Source: Actinomyces timonensis DSM 23838 (GTDB lineage: Bacteria; Actinomycetota; Actinomycetes; Actinomycetales; Actinomycetaceae). From it: a DNA stretch of 64,000 bases. The notes under the pieces were generated by a model. That model searched no databases. It was not told the origin of the DNA and saw only the letters and a list, made by a program, of their open reading frames with translations. The stretch spans positions 60,946-124,945 of the forward strand of contig NZ_JH806632.1 of assembly GCF_000295095.1 (NCBI RefSeq), given 5' to 3'. The translations under genes were made by a program, and so were the position numbers. How positions within the stretch are numbered: the stretch's first letter is position 1; every line of letters begins with the position of its first letter. Shown here piece after piece: positions 41,433 to 49,099 of this stretch.

Positions 41433-42299
41433 CTACTCCCCCGGGGCGACGACCCTGTCGATGGCGGCCACGTCGAGGTCCCCGTATCCCTGGGCGTGGG
41501 CGGCGGCCAGCTGCATGAGCCCGGCCGCGCCGACGGGGGTGGGCACGCCCAGGCGGGCGGCGGCCTCGACGGCCAGGCGCAGGTCCTTCAGCGCCAGGTC
41601 GACGCCGAAGCGGTTGTCGAGGTCGCCGTCGATCATCCACGGCAGGCGCAGGTCCGCCTGGTAGGACCAGCCGCCGGTGTCCTTGAGGGCATCCAGGAAG
41701 ACGGCGGGCTCGACGCCGCTGGCGCGGCACAGCTCATAGCCCTCGGCCACGAGGGCGACCGTCGTCATGCCGATGAGGTTGGAGACCAGTTTGAAGGCGG
41801 TGGCGCTTTCCACCGATCCCATGCGGTGGACTGCGGCGCCGATGATCTCGAAGACGCCGGCCAGCTCCTCCAGGGCGCTCTCGTCCCCGCCCACGAAGAG
41901 CGGCAGCTCGCCGGCCTCCGCCTGGGCCGGGCCCTTGCCCAGCGGGCAGGCGACAAAGCGGCGGCCGGAGGCCTGGGCGCCGTCGGCGAGGGCCCGGGCG
42001 GTGGTGGGGTCGACAGTGGAGGCGTCCATCCAGATCGATCCGGCGGGCGAAAGGCCGCGGTTGGCCTCGTGGATATCAAGGACCGTATCGGGCATGGGCA
42101 GGCAGGTGATGACGAGGTCGGCGCCGTCGAGCGCGTCGCTCATACTGGCGGCGGCGCTGGCCCCGGCCTCGACGCAGGCCTCGACCGGCGCCTTGCTGCG
42201 GCCGACCACGCGCACCTCGAAGCGGCCGCTGCGGGCGAGGTTCCTCGCGATGCCGCCGCCCATGCGGCCGACCCCGATGCAGGCGATGGTGTGGATCAT
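41433..42299 (-). CDS. NAD(P)-dependent 3-hydroxyisobutyrate dehydrogenase-like oxidoreductase
   Basis: A 288-residue beta-hydroxyacid dehydrogenase. IACIGVGRMGGGIARNLA is the nucleotide loop, and VGRSKAPVEAC contains an Arg-Ser-Lys patch suited to NADP. WMDASTVDPTTARALA is the substrate loop, and the catalytic Lys lies in ATAFKLVSNLIGM. The exact acid used as substrate is unknown. The ribosome binding site AAGGAGG precedes the ATG. It lies upstream of dapA on the same strand but separated by 55 bp, where dapA has its own promoter-like hexamer. Confidence 0.88.
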   Translation of the reverse strand: MIHTIACIGVGRMGGGIARNLARSGRFEVRVVGRSKAPVEACVEAGASAAASMSDALDGADLVITCLPMPDTVLDIHEANRGLSPAGSIWMDASTVDPTTARALADGAQASGRRFVACPLGKGPAQAEAGELPLFVGGDESALEELAGVFEIIGAAVHRMGSVESATAFKLVSNLIGMTTVALVAEGYELCRASGVEPAVFLDALKDTGGWSYQADLRLPWMIDGDLDNRFGVDLALKDLRLAVEAAARLGVPTPVGAAGLMQLAAAHAQGYGDLDVAAIDRVVAPGE

Positions 42300-42419
42300 T
42301 CGCTTCCTCCTTCAGCGCGGGGGCGCTCGGGGTTGGCGCCCGTTCCTCGCGCCGCCGCCGTCGCACCGCTCGGCACCACCCTAGTCACAGGGCTGGCCGG
42401 AGGGGACTGCCTCAGCCGA

Positions 42420-42432
42420 TAGGCTCGCGCGC
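42420..42432 (+). promoter_or_regulatory. -10-like hexamer upstream of acetyltransferase gene
   Basis: TAGGCT (42420-42425) lies 7 nt before the ATG at 42433, with no Shine-Dalgarno sequence. This fits the leaderless pattern seen at several other genes in the window. Confidence 0.4.
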
Positions 42433-43080
42433 ATGAGTGAGAGCAGCGAGCAGCATTCCGCGCCGTCGGTCTTCGACGCCGATCCCGCCTCCGGGCTGAG
42501 CGGCGGCCCCACGGCCCCGGAGCCGGGCTTCGTGCGCCCGGCGCGGGAGTCGGATCTGCCGCTCATCGGGCGGGTCCACGCGGCGACGATGCTGGCCTCG
42601 ATGGAGGCAGGTCATGCCAGCGCCCATGAAGGCGCGGGGCTGCCTGCCGGTGTGCGGGCGATGATCGCGGCGCCCGTGGTGGCGGCGGGCTGGGAGGAGC
42701 CGGTGACCGCGCCGCCGAGCCCGCACCACCACGTGCTCGTGGCCACGCAGGGAGCGCTGGTGGTGGGTCTGCTGGGCCTGGCCCCGACGCAGGGCCTCGA
42801 CGATTCCGGGCAGCCGGTGGAGGGATCCCGCGCGGTGGAGGTGACCGCGATCGGGGTCGCGCCGGAGCACCAGCGGCTCGGCCACGGCTCGCGGCTCATG
42901 GCGGCAGCGGTCGATCTGGCGCGCGAGGATGGGGCGAGCGCGGTGAGCGTGTGGGCGGTGCGCGGGGACGAGTCGATGTCCCGGCTGCTCACGGCTGTGG
43001 GGATGGCGCCCACGGGGATGCGGCGCGAGCTGCCGATCGGCGACGGCGTCGTCGAGGACTGCTGGGCCGCCGCCCTCTGA
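42433..43080 (+). CDS. GNAT family N-acetyltransferase
   Basis: A 215-residue acetyltransferase. VEVTAIGVAPEHQRLGHGSRLM holds the acetyl-CoA loop (Q-R-L-G-H-G), followed by AVDLAREDGASAVSVWAV and RLLTAVGMAPTG. A 35-residue Ser/Pro-rich start and a long loop between strands (residues 55-110) are atypical. The substrate is unknown. It is divergent from the 3-hydroxyisobutyrate dehydrogenase-like gene, and a 131-bp element follows 24 bp after the stop codon. Confidence 0.8.
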   Translation: MSESSEQHSAPSVFDADPASGLSGGPTAPEPGFVRPARESDLPLIGRVHAATMLASMEAGHASAHEGAGLPAGVRAMIAAPVVAAGWEEPVTAPPSPHHHVLVATQGALVVGLLGLAPTQGLDDSGQPVEGSRAVEVTAIGVAPEHQRLGHGSRLMAAAVDLAREDGASAVSVWAVRGDESMSRLLTAVGMAPTGMRRELPIGDGVVEDCWAAAL

Positions 43081-43103
43081 GCCGGGCCCGGCCGGGGCGA
43101 AAG

Positions 43104-43234
43104 TGGCCAGCTTTGAGGATTCCTTTTTCTGACGCGATGCCACGTCATGCATTGTCGCTGGTCAGAGCCTTGCGCTCACGGCGACTCGGACGCTCAGCGC
43201 CCTCCTGGGCGCGAGCAATCCTCAAACCTGGCCA
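43104..43234 (+). repeat. 131-bp inverted-repeat element, type B copy 1
   Basis: Begins TGGCCAGCTTTGAGGATT and ends AATCCTCAAACCTGGCCA, with one mismatch in the 18-bp inverted ends. The 131-bp length equals that of all other copies. By my count it differs from B2 at only 5 positions (about 96% identity). Its interior (GACGCGATGCCACGTCATGC) is unlike type A. It sits between the acetyltransferase gene and the mazEF operator. Confidence 0.88.
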
Positions 43235-43247
43235 CGCACTCCTCGAA

Positions 43248-43266
43248 GTTATACCCTTGGTATAAC
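43248..43266. promoter_or_regulatory. mazEF palindromic operator/promoter
   Basis: GTTATACC-CTT-GGTATAAC is a perfect 8-3-8 palindrome 18 bp before the mazE ATG. It contains TATAAC-like -10 sequence, so binding of MazE or the MazEF complex should block transcription, the normal autoregulation of such modules. It is the most AT-rich patch nearby. Confidence 0.75.
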
Positions 43267-43283
43267 GAGTGAGGAGGCTGGGC

Positions 43284-43553
43284 ATGGCGCCGACGACCAC
43301 GAAGATCGCCCGGTGGGGCAACAGTCAGGGGATCATGATCCCCCGCGCGGTGCTGCGCGAGGCGGGCTTGGAGGTGGGCGACCGCGTGGAGATCGGGATG
43401 GACGGGGCCTCCCGATTGACGGTGGCCCCGGCGCGTCGGCGCTGGCGAGCCCCGCGCAGGGTGAGCGCGGCAGAGCTCTTCGCGGACTACGAGGGTGCGC
43501 AGCCGGGCGAGCTGGATTGGGGCGCTGATGTGGGTGCGGAGGTCGTCGAGTGA
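43284..43553 (+). CDS. mazE: MazE-like antitoxin (AbrB fold)
   Basis: An 89-residue antitoxin. TTKIARWGNSQGIMIPRAVL and GLEVGDRVEIGMDG form the swapped-hairpin AbrB DNA-binding domain. The acidic, Trp-containing C-terminus (ELFADYEGAQPGELDWGAD) is the usual toxin-binding tail. The ATG at 43284 with GAGGAGG upstream is preferred to a GTG 15 nt earlier. Its stop overlaps the mazF start (GTGA), ensuring coupled synthesis. Confidence 0.88.
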   Translation: MAPTTTKIARWGNSQGIMIPRAVLREAGLEVGDRVEIGMDGASRLTVAPARRRWRAPRRVSAAELFADYEGAQPGELDWGADVGAEVVE

Positions 43554-43888
43554 TCTGGCGCCAGGGCGACCTCATCGAGGTATCTTTCGATCCGACGGTG
43601 GGCCACGAGCCGATGAACCGGCGCCCGGCGCTGGTGGCGAGCGCGGACGACTTCAATCTGCGCTCGTCATTGACGGCGGTGGTGCCGATCTCCACCCGGG
43701 TCAATGGCTACCCCCTCCATATTCCTCTGGAGCCCCATGAGGACGACGGCGGGGTGCGCGGGGTGGCGTGCGTGGAGCAGGTGCGGACGCTCGACCTCGA
43801 GCGCCGCCGCGCTCAGCGGCTCGGCGCGGCTCATCCGGAGTCGATGACGGCGGTGCTGGAGGCGCTGAGGGCGACCTTCGGGGTGTGA
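43550..43888 (+). CDS. mazF: MazF-like mRNA interferase toxin
   Basis: A 112-residue PemK/MazF fold ribonuclease. IWRQGDLIEVSFDPTVGHEP is the N-terminal signature, NRRPALVASADDFN holds the conserved Arg, VVPISTRVNGYPLHIPL the central strands, and GVACVEQVRTLDLERR the C-terminal active-site strand. It would cut mRNA at short specific sites when MazE is degraded. The GTG start overlaps mazE by 4 nt. The module appears intact and potentially active. Confidence 0.88.
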   Translation: MIWRQGDLIEVSFDPTVGHEPMNRRPALVASADDFNLRSSLTAVVPISTRVNGYPLHIPLEPHEDDGGVRGVACVEQVRTLDLERRRAQRLGAAHPESMTAVLEALRATFGV

Positions 43889-43977
43889 CGCATTCACACC
43901 CACAGTCACGACGAAGCTCCTTGACATCCGCACCGTGAGCGCACGTCGCGTCGACGACGCTTCACACCCATCAGCAT

Positions 43978-44135
43978 CTAGCGGAGTTCGAGGAAGTCAC
44001 CCAGCCAGAGCATGATCTCCGCGAGCGCGCCCTCATCCGCGGCGCTCAGTGCTCGGCGTAGTAGGTGGGGAGGTTGAGCCACTCTCGGCTCTCGACGTCG
44101 TAGCTGGCGCGCTGCTCCGGCGCTTCCCTCCCGCA
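43978..44135 (-). pseudogene. Decayed coding remnant(s), identity unknown
   Basis: Two overlapping minus-strand frames look protein-like. One reads EAPEQRASYDVESREWLNLP then TYYAEH and a stop. The other, in a different frame, reads ALSAADEGALAEIMLWLGDF then LELR and a stop at 43978-43980. They may be the ends of one frameshifted gene or of two overlapping genes. No start or full domain is present, and the family is not recognised. Confidence 0.35.
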
Positions 44136-44146
44136 GCCATGCAGAA

Positions 44147-44277
44147 TGGCCAGGTTTGAGGATTCCTTTTTCTGACGCGATGCCACGTCATGCATTGTCG
44201 CTGGTCAGAGCCTTGCGCTCACGGCGACTCGGACGGTCAACGCCCACCTGGGCGCGAGCAATCCTCAAACCTCGCCA
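44147..44277 (+). repeat. 131-bp inverted-repeat element, type B copy 2
   Basis: Begins TGGCCAGGTTTGAGGATT and ends AATCCTCAAACCTCGCCA, with one mismatch between the 18-bp ends. It is a direct repeat of B1, 1043 bp away, so the two copies bracket mazEF and the decayed remnant. It lies 22 bp downstream of the dapB stop codon. Confidence 0.88.
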
Positions 44278-44298
44278 TTTTCGACGCGTCTTACGCGC

Positions 44299-45051
44299 TC
44301 AGAGGTCGAGGAGGTTCTCCAGGCCGATGGTGAGGCCCTCGCGGCTGCCGACCTCGCGCGCGGCCAGGACGACGCCGGGCATGAAGGAGGCGCGGTCGAA
44401 GCAGTCGGTGCGGATGGTGAGCTGCTCGCCGGGGTTGCCCAGGACGACCTCCTCGTGGGCGGTCAGTCCGCGCAGGCGCACGGCGTGGACGTGGACGCCG
44501 TCGATGACCGCGCCGCGGGCGCCGTCGGGGTCGGTCTGGGTGGCATCGGGCGAGGGGCCGATCCCGGCCTCGGCGCGGGCGGCGGCGATGCCCTTGGCGG
44601 TGGCGGTGGCGGTGCCTGAGGGGGCGTCGACCTTGTTCGGGTGGTGGAGCTCGATGACCTCGGCGGACTCGAAGTAGCGGGCGGCCAGGGCGGCGAAGCG
44701 CATGGACAGCACGGCGGACAGGGCGAAGTTGGGGGCGATGAGGACGCTGCGCCCGGCGGCCTCGGGGCGGGCGAGGTGCTCGCGGACGCGGCCGTAGGAC
44801 TCTTCGGTCCAGCCGGTGGTGCCGACGACGACGTCGAGCCCGGCGTCGATGAGGGCGTGGACGTTGGCCTCGGTGACGTCGGGGACGGTGAAGTCGACGG
44901 CGACCCGCGCCCCGGCGAGGTGCTCGGCGTCGATGGGGTCGCCGACGTCGAGGCGGGCGACGAGCTCGAGCCCCTCGGCGTCCTCAACGGCCTGGCAGAC
45001 GGTTGATCCCATGCGCCCGGCGGCGCCCACAACAGCAACACGAATCGTCAT
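44299..45051 (-). CDS. dapB: 4-hydroxy-tetrahydrodipicolinate reductase
   Basis: A 250-residue enzyme for the second step of diaminopimelate and lysine synthesis. VAVVGAAGRMGSTVCQAVE binds NAD(P)H, and VGTTGWTEESY, NFALSAVLSM and ELHHPNKVDAPSGTA (catalytic His and Lys) are diagnostic. It ends RSREGLTIGLENLLDL-like. The start has no Shine-Dalgarno sequence and lies 6 nt after TAGACT. Its usual partner dapA lies 3 kb downstream, beyond the mazEF insertion. Confidence 0.95.
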   Translation of the reverse strand: MTIRVAVVGAAGRMGSTVCQAVEDAEGLELVARLDVGDPIDAEHLAGARVAVDFTVPDVTEANVHALIDAGLDVVVGTTGWTEESYGRVREHLARPEAAGRSVLIAPNFALSAVLSMRFAALAARYFESAEVIELHHPNKVDAPSGTATATAKGIAAARAEAGIGPSPDATQTDPDGARGAVIDGVHVHAVRLRGLTAHEEVVLGNPGEQLTIRTDCFDRASFMPGVVLAAREVGSREGLTIGLENLLDL

Positions 45052-45063
45052 GCCGTCAGTCTA
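45052..45063 (-). promoter_or_regulatory. -10 hexamer of a probable leaderless dapB mRNA
   Basis: TAGACT on the minus strand (45063-45058), 6 nt, then the dapB ATG at 45051. No Shine-Dalgarno sequence is present. Confidence 0.5.
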
Positions 45064-45107
45064 CGAGCCAGCCCGCCGAGCCGCGGCGCGCGACCGCGGG
45101 CTGGGCC

Positions 45108-46472
45108 TCAGGCGGCGGGGCCGACGAGGACGCGGGCGCGCTTCTGGGCGGCCAGCCAGGCGGCCAGCTCCCGCACGTCCTCAGCGGTGACGGACTCCAG
45201 GAGGCGCAGGTTCTCGTCCATGGAGCGCAGGCGGGCCGTGGAGACCTCGCCGCGGCCGAGGCGGCCCATGCGGGCCAGGGAGTCCTCGCCGCCGAGCACC
45301 ATGGAGCCGCGCAGCTGGGCGCGGGCGCGGGTGAGCTCGCGCTCGGTGATGCCGTCGGCGGCCAATCGCTCGAACTCCCCGACCATGACGGCGGCGACCT
45401 CCGTCGCGTGCCCGGGCGCGCAGCCCGCGTACATGCCGAAGGCGCCCGAGCCCGCGTAGGCGGCGTCGAAGGCGTAGGTCGTGTAGGCCAGGCCGCGCTT
45501 CTCGCGCACCTCCTGGAACAGACGCGAGGACATTCCCCCGCCGAGGATCGTGGTGAGCACGCTCATCGCCCAGCGGCGCTCGTCGCGCACGGGGATGCCC
45601 TGGCAGGTGAGGTAGAGGTGGCTCTGCTCGCTGTCGCGCTCGATGGTGACGTCGTGGACGTCGAGGGCGACGATCGGCTCGGTCTCGAAGCGGCGGGGGC
45701 GCGGCACGGCGTCGGCGGAGGCGTCCCAGCCGGCGGCGGCGAGGTCGGCGGCAACGCGCTCACAGATCTCGTCGTGGTCGACGGCGCCCGCCGCGGCAAC
45801 GACGAGCGTGTCGGAGGCGTAGGTGCGCCGGTAGTGCTCCCAGACGGCGTCGCGCGGCACGGCGGTGACGGTGGCGGGGGTGCCGCCGATGGGTCGGCCC
45901 AGCGGTGTGCCGTCGCCGAAGGCGGCGCGGGCGAAGGCCTCCTGCGCGACATCTTGAGGATCATCGGCGGCGTCGGCGAGCTCGGAGACGATGACGGTGC
46001 GCTCGGTCTCCACCTCGGCGGGGTCGAGGAGGGAGGAGGTGACCATGTCCGCGAGGATGTCGAGGGCGGTGAGGGAGTCCTTGCCCTGGACGCGCGCGTA
46101 GTAGGAGGTGTGCTCCTTGGCGGTGGCGGCGTTGGACTCCCCACCGATCATGTCGAAGGCCTCGGCGATGCCGCGGGCGTCGCGGGTGGGCGTGCCCTTG
46201 AACAAGAGATGCTCCAGGAAGTGCGTGGAGCCCTCCTGGCCGGGGGCCTCGTCGCGCGAGCCCACCCCGAGCCACATGCCCAGGGCCGCCGAGCGCAGCC
46301 CGGGGACCTGCTCGGTGATGACCCGCACTCCCCCGGGCAGGATGGAGCGGCGCAGTCGGGCGCCGTCGTCGGTCAGGGACAGCTCGGTGCCGGGGACTCC
46401 CGCGCTCCCGCGGATGAGCTCCACCTCGGAGTAGTCGGCGCCGGGATGCGTGCTCGTGCTCGTCTCAGTCAC
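45108..46472 (-). CDS. M16 family zinc metallopeptidase
   Basis: A 454-residue pitrilysin-type peptidase. The inverted zinc motif is HFLEH (in GSTHFLEHLLFKGTP), with the downstream Glu in AATAKEHTSYYARV. The second half holds the partner domain with GGGMSSRLFQEVREKRGLAY. It is a single-chain, mitochondrial-processing-peptidase-like form that often follows pnp in actinobacteria. Its natural substrate is unknown. The GTG start at 46472 follows TAGGCT by 6 nt and lacks a Shine-Dalgarno sequence. Confidence 0.92.
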   Translation of the reverse strand: MTETSTSTHPGADYSEVELIRGSAGVPGTELSLTDDGARLRRSILPGGVRVITEQVPGLRSAALGMWLGVGSRDEAPGQEGSTHFLEHLLFKGTPTRDARGIAEAFDMIGGESNAATAKEHTSYYARVQGKDSLTALDILADMVTSSLLDPAEVETERTVIVSELADAADDPQDVAQEAFARAAFGDGTPLGRPIGGTPATVTAVPRDAVWEHYRRTYASDTLVVAAAGAVDHDEICERVAADLAAAGWDASADAVPRPRRFETEPIVALDVHDVTIERDSEQSHLYLTCQGIPVRDERRWAMSVLTTILGGGMSSRLFQEVREKRGLAYTTYAFDAAYAGSGAFGMYAGCAPGHATEVAAVMVGEFERLAADGITERELTRARAQLRGSMVLGGEDSLARMGRLGRGEVSTARLRSMDENLRLLESVTAEDVRELAAWLAAQKRARVLVGPAA

Positions 46473-46484
46473 CCGCGCAGCCTA
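46473..46484 (-). promoter_or_regulatory. -10 hexamer of a probable leaderless M16 mRNA
   Basis: TAGGCT on the minus strand (46484-46479), 6 nt, then the GTG start at 46472. No Shine-Dalgarno sequence is present. Confidence 0.45.
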
Positions 46485-46585
46485 ACCGCCCCGGGAGACG
46501 AATCTCGCGCAGGCGGAGCGTGATGCTCCACCTGCGCGAGTCCCGTCAGGCGCGGCTCCCACGAGCCGCGGGAATCACCCGAGGA

Positions 46586-48985
46586 TCAGTCCTCGGAGGC
46601 CTCGACGGTGCGGGTGCGACGACGGCGCGGGCGGCGCTCACGGCGCTCCGTGCCCTCGGCCTCACCGGACTCGCCCTCGGACTCGGAGGCGGCGCGGGCG
46701 CGGCGGGGACGGCGCTCACGGCGCTCGCCACCCTCAGAGCGCTCGCCGCGGTTGGCGCGGGCCTCGTCCTCGGCGGCCTGCTGCTCCTCGGTGAGGACGG
46801 CGTGCAGGCTGAGCTTGCCGCGCGGGTCGATCTCGGCGAGCTCGACCTGGACCTTGTCGCCCACCTGGAGGACGTCCTCGACGTTCTCCACGCGCTTGCC
46901 GCCGACGAGACGGCGGATCTGCGAGATGTGCAGCAGGCCGTCCTTGCCCGGGGACAGGGACACGAAGGCGCCGAAGGTCGTGGTCTTGACGACCGTGCCG
47001 ATGAAGCGCTCGCCGATCTCGGGCATCTGCGGGTTGGCGATGGCGTTGACGGCCTCGCGGGCGGCCTCGGCGGACGGGCCGTCGGTGGCGCCGATGTAGA
47101 TCGTGCCGTCGTCCTCGACCGTCAGGTCCGCGCCGGTGTCCTCCTGGATCTGGTTGATCATCTTGCCCTTGGGGCCGATGACCTCGCCGATCTTGTCGAC
47201 GGGGATCTTGACGGTCAGCACGCGCGGGGCGGTGGGGGCCATCTCGAAGGGCTCGTCGCCCAGGGCCTCGTCGATGAGGTTGAGGATGTGGAAGCGGGCG
47301 TCGCGGGCCTGGCCGAGCGCGCCGGCGAGCACCTCGGAGGGCAGGCCGTCGAGCTTGGTGTCCAGCTGGAGCGCCGTGATGAAGTCACGCGTGCCGGCGA
47401 CCTTGAAGTCCATGTCGCCGAAGGCGTCCTCGCTGCCGAGGATGTCGGTGAGGGTGGCCCACTTGGTCTCGCCGTCGATCACCTCGTGCATGAGGCCCAT
47501 GGCGATGCCGGCCACGCGATCGCGCAGCGGCACGCCGGCCTGGGACATCGACAGGGTCGAGGCGCACACGGAGCCCATGGAGGTCGAGCCGTTGGAGCCC
47601 AGGGCCTCGGAGACCTGGCGGATGGCGTAGGGGAAGTCGTCCCGGCTGGGCAGGACGGGCACGAGGGCGCGCTCGGCCAGGGCGCCGTGCCCGATCTCGC
47701 GGCGCTTGGGGGCGCCGACGCGGCCGGTCTCACCGGTGGAGAAGGGCGGGAAGACGTACTGGTGCATGTAGCGCTTGTGCGTGATCGGAGAGAGGTCGTC
47801 GATCTGCTGCTCCATGCGCAGCATGTTGAGAGTGGTCACGCCCATGATCTGGGTCTCGCCGCGCTCGAAGATCGCCGAGCCGTGGACGCGGGGCAGGACC
47901 TCGACCTCGGCGCCCAGGGTGCGGATGTCCTTCAGGCCGCGGCCGTCCATGCGGATGCCCTCGGTGAGGGTGCGGTGGCGCACGACCTTCTTGGTGACGG
48001 ACTTGAAGGCGGCCTTGAGGGCCTTGGCGTCCTCCTCGGCCGGGAAGGCCTCGGCGAGGTCGGCCAGGACCTGGTCGCGGACGGCGTCGATGGCCTCGTC
48101 GCGGGCGTGCTTGCCCTCGGTGGCGATCGCGGTGGCGAGGTCGTGGGCCTGGGCGGCCTTCTCGACGGCGTCGTACTGCTCGTCGGAGTAGTCCAGGTAG
48201 AGGGGGAACTCGGCGGTGGGCTTGGAGGCGTGCTTGGCGACCTCCATCTGGGCCTCGCACAGGGCCTTGATGTGCGGCTTGGCGGCCTCCAGGGCCTCGG
48301 CGACGACGGCCTCGGTGGGGGCGGTGGCGCCAGCGGCGATGAGCTCCATCATGTTCTCGGTGCCGCCGGCCTCGACCATCATGATGGCGACGTCGCCGTC
48401 CTCCAGGACACGGCCGGCCACGACCATGTTGAAGGTGGCGCGCTCGAGCTCGGACCAGCGGGGGAAGGCCACCCACTGGCCGTCGATGAGGGCCAGGCGG
48501 GTGCCGGCCACGGGGCCGGCGAAGGGCAGGCCCGCGATCTGGGTCGACATGGAGGCGGCGTTGATCGCCAGGACGTCGTAGGCGTCGTCGGGGTGGATCG
48601 CCAGGACCGTCTCGACGACCTGGACCTCGTTGCGCAGGCCCTTGACGAAGGAGGGGCGCAGGGGGCGGTCGATGAGGCGGCAGGCCAGGATGGCGGAGGT
48701 GCCGGCGCGGCCCTCGCGGCGGAAGAAGGAGCCGGGGATGCGGCCGGCGGCGTACTGGCGCTCCTCGACGTCGACGGTCAGCGGGAAGAAGTCGAACTGG
48801 TCCTTGGGGTGCTTGCCGACGGTGGTGGCCGACAGGATGGCGGTCTCGCCGTCGAGGTAGGCCATGGCGGAGCCTGCGGCCTGCTTGGCCAGGCGGCCGG
48901 TCTCGAAGCGGATCACGCGCTTGCCGAAGGAGCCGTTGTCGATCACTGCCTCGGCGGCGGTGACCTCGGGGTCATCAATGAACAT
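46586..48985 (-). CDS. pnp: Polynucleotide phosphorylase
   Basis: A 799-residue 3'-to-5' exoribonuclease and polymerase (also called GpsI in actinobacteria). Two RNase PH domains are seen, the second with [23 protein letters not shown] domain ([20 protein letters not shown]) and an S1 domain ([20 protein letters not shown]) follow. The last 70 residues are Arg/Glu-rich ([11 protein letters not shown]) and probably bind RNA. The start [18 protein letters not shown] fits the family. It is transcribed before the M16 gene, separated by 113 bp. Confidence 0.96.
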   Translation of the reverse strand: MFIDDPEVTAAEAVIDNGSFGKRVIRFETGRLAKQAAGSAMAYLDGETAILSATTVGKHPKDQFDFFPLTVDVEERQYAAGRIPGSFFRREGRAGTSAILACRLIDRPLRPSFVKGLRNEVQVVETVLAIHPDDAYDVLAINAASMSTQIAGLPFAGPVAGTRLALIDGQWVAFPRWSELERATFNMVVAGRVLEDGDVAIMMVEAGGTENMMELIAAGATAPTEAVVAEALEAAKPHIKALCEAQMEVAKHASKPTAEFPLYLDYSDEQYDAVEKAAQAHDLATAIATEGKHARDEAIDAVRDQVLADLAEAFPAEEDAKALKAAFKSVTKKVVRHRTLTEGIRMDGRGLKDIRTLGAEVEVLPRVHGSAIFERGETQIMGVTTLNMLRMEQQIDDLSPITHKRYMHQYVFPPFSTGETGRVGAPKRREIGHGALAERALVPVLPSRDDFPYAIRQVSEALGSNGSTSMGSVCASTLSMSQAGVPLRDRVAGIAMGLMHEVIDGETKWATLTDILGSEDAFGDMDFKVAGTRDFITALQLDTKLDGLPSEVLAGALGQARDARFHILNLIDEALGDEPFEMAPTAPRVLTVKIPVDKIGEVIGPKGKMINQIQEDTGADLTVEDDGTIYIGATDGPSAEAAREAVNAIANPQMPEIGERFIGTVVKTTTFGAFVSLSPGKDGLLHISQIRRLVGGKRVENVEDVLQVGDKVQVELAEIDPRGKLSLHAVLTEEQQAAEDEARANRGERSEGGERRERRPRRARAASESEGESGEAEGTERRERRPRRRRTRTVEASED

Positions 48986-49099
48986 CGTCGATGTGTCTCT
49001 TTCTCACAAAGATATGGCAGGCAAAGTCTAAGCCGCGCCCCGCGCGGGGCGGCCAGAACCATCACGTGAGATGGGACGCGCTCCCGCCGCCCAGGCCCG

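Larger units (their letters stand above)
43889..44298. other. 410-bp region between mazF and dapB
   Basis: It contains a possible decayed coding remnant on the minus strand (43978-44135) and the 131-bp element B2 (44147-44277). No intact gene is seen. Confidence 0.6.

Noticed and set aside
46520-49069. 849-codon plus-strand frame opposite pnp
   Set aside because: Antisense shadow of pnp with repetitive Gly/Asp/Leu composition and no known domain.
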